From JAIOQJ01 sp963718635 (GTDB taxonomy: Bacteria; Planctomycetota; Planctomycetia; Gemmatales; Gemmataceae), in the NCBI GenBank assembly GCA_963718635.1, contig OY970367.1, positions 2,728,001 through 2,792,000 of the forward strand: a stretch of 64,000 bases of DNA, read 5' to 3'. This document shows positions 63,127 to 64,000 of the stretch, piece after piece. The translations under genes and the position numbers were made by a program. The notes under the pieces are model-generated. The model did not search any database. It was not told the origin of the DNA and saw nothing but the letters and a program-made list of their open reading frames with translations. Position 1 is the first letter of the stretch. The number at the start of each line of letters is the position of its first letter.

Positions 63127-64000
63127 TTAGTGGGGCAACTTGAGCCGACGCCGGAACTCGCTTTCAATTTCCTGAAGCCGTTTTAGATCCTCGGTATTGC
63201 GGCTCCAGTCGGCTTCAAACGCGGCAGCAAATGCAGACCTCGCTTCTTCCGGACGATTCAGGAGCAGCCAGCGTTTGACGACCTGTTCGTGCAACGGTCC
63301 AAAGTGCGGGTAAAGCTTTAGGCCGGCGTTGGTGTAATGCAGCGATTGCTCGGCATCGCCCAAAAGCAGGGCAGCCAGACTCGCGCTGACATAGGTGCAA
63401 ACATTGGCCGGGTCGAGTTGCAGGGATCGGTCGAACGCGGCATAGGCGTCCGCTGCAGTGGCCAATTTCAAACGCGCCAATTCTCCGAGCGTGCGCCCCA
63501 GGCCGGCATAGAGGTTGCCATCTTCGGGGTCACGTTCAATCGCTGCACGAAAGCTAATCCTGGCTATGGGCAACAGGCGAATTTTCTCGTCGCTATCCGA
63601 AGCGTCGTGAGCTTCTTGCTCGGCGAACAAGGCCAGCCGATGCCAATACAACGGTTCGCGCGGATGCCAGCGCACCGCACTTTCGTGCAGGGCCAGCGCC
63701 GTGAATGGTTCCGTTGTGCCTTCCGCCCTTCGACATAAAACGTCGGCGGCTAAGGGACGAACCACGAGATAGATCGCCAGAAGAAGAACGCCCTGAACCA
63801 TCGCTATCTGCACGACAAGGAGGCCAAAACCAAATCGCCTCACGGAGGAACTTGATGTCGCAGCGGCAGGAGTTGTTTCTCCCAATCGCGACACGATCCC
63901 TAAGAGCATCACGGCCAAACTTCCTGCCGCGATGCCGCCGAAGCCGAGTAGCTCCGTCACCAGAAAACCCGCAAGTGCCGAGGCAACGGCTATAAGAAAG
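63127..64000 (-). CDS. C-terminal part of a Wzy/O-antigen-ligase-like membrane protein with TPR tail (cut by window edge)
   Basis: The frame is open to the last base, so the start lies outside. The first visible residues are hydrophobic (FLIAVASALAGFLVTELLGF, GGIAAGSLAVMLLGIVSRL) and another helix follows (FGFGLLVVQIAMVQGVLLLA). Then come about five TPR-like helical pairs (ALALHESAVRWHPREPLYWH; AAIERDPEDGNLYAGLGRTL; DRSLQLDPANVCTYVSASLA). This is the layout of planctomycetal O-antigen ligase or polymerase proteins with TPR tails. A GTG at 63960 is not likely to be the start. Confidence 0.75.
   Translation of the reverse strand, partial: FLIAVASALAGFLVTELLGFGGIAAGSLAVMLLGIVSRLGETTPAAATSSSSVRRFGFGLLVVQIAMVQGVLLLAIYLVVRPLAADVLCRRAEGTTEPFTALALHESAVRWHPREPLYWHRLALFAEQEAHDASDSDEKIRLLPIARISFRAAIERDPEDGNLYAGLGRTLGELARLKLATAADAYAAFDRSLQLDPANVCTYVSASLAALLLGDAEQSLHYTNAGLKLYPHFGPLHEQVVKRWLLLNRPEEARSAFAAAFEADWSRNTEDLKRLQEIESEFRRRLKLPH

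Overview
The window looks like chromosomal DNA of a planctomycete. The reasons are a DUF1501 Tat-exported protein, DUF1080 domains (one standing alone, one at the end of a 1,898-residue protein kinase), a DUF6797 cytochrome-type dehydrogenase, sialate O-acetylesterase (SASA) proteins with sulfatase debris, and a surface protein whose N-terminus carries a planctomycetal LEDRTVPS export signal. That signal is most familiar from Gemmatales-like lineages; this placement is inference. No rRNA or tRNA gene was recognised.

Layout. 1-7.1 kb: housekeeping genes (tilS, a Gly/Cys-tailed membrane protein, a small membrane protein and pheS in one overlapping minus-strand operon), a DUF2752 protein, a lipoprotein and a HEAT protein. 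7.1-8.2 kb: a gene-free tract of palindromic repeats. 8.2-15.7 kb: a sensor kinase and sigma-54 response regulator, a QEGLA/MATCAP-type metallopeptidase, a sugar-isomerase TIM barrel and a probable pseudokinase. 15.8-16.7 kb: a 105-bp tandem palindrome array beside a GxxExxY gene. 16.8-22.5 kb: the giant kinase. 22.8-24.0 kb: a JAMM-peptidase/small-protein pair and an orphan. 24.3-26.8 kb: a surface protein made of two tandem copies of a four-repeat block. 27.1-31.1 kb: three membrane glycosylation genes. 31.6-32.6 kb: a secreted beta-propeller. 32.9-35.0 kb: an IS1634-type element sitting 35 bp upstream of pstSCAB (35.0-38.8 kb). 38.9-43.1 kb: small unknown genes, the DUF1501 gene and REP-like hairpins. 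43.3-57.7 kb: a plus-strand catabolic cluster (tandem-SASA, unknown secreted protein, SASA, DUF1080, enolase-superfamily enzyme, S9 peptidase fused to a HExxH domain, DapA-family lyase, DUF6797 cytochrome). 58.0-60.0 kb: a second, inverted copy of the IS. 60.0-62.4 kb: a junkyard of gene fragments around a REP-associated (RAYT) transposase. 62.4-63.1 kb: palindromic repeats. 63.1-64 kb: end of a Wzy/TPR protein running off the window.

How genes work together. The 43-58 kb cluster is predicted to deacetylate and degrade extracellular glycans or glycopeptides and to pass products to intracellular dehydratase/aldolase-type enzymes and a periplasmic cytochrome-linked oxidase. The pst operon imports phosphate. 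The 27-31 kb genes probably transfer sugars from polyprenyl-phosphate carriers.

Quality note. At least 15 single- or double-base frame breaks fall inside otherwise well-conserved genes, many in short GC or homopolymer runs. This suggests a sequence-error component, so frameshifted genes are listed here as one locus, or explicitly as two halves, with the break located.
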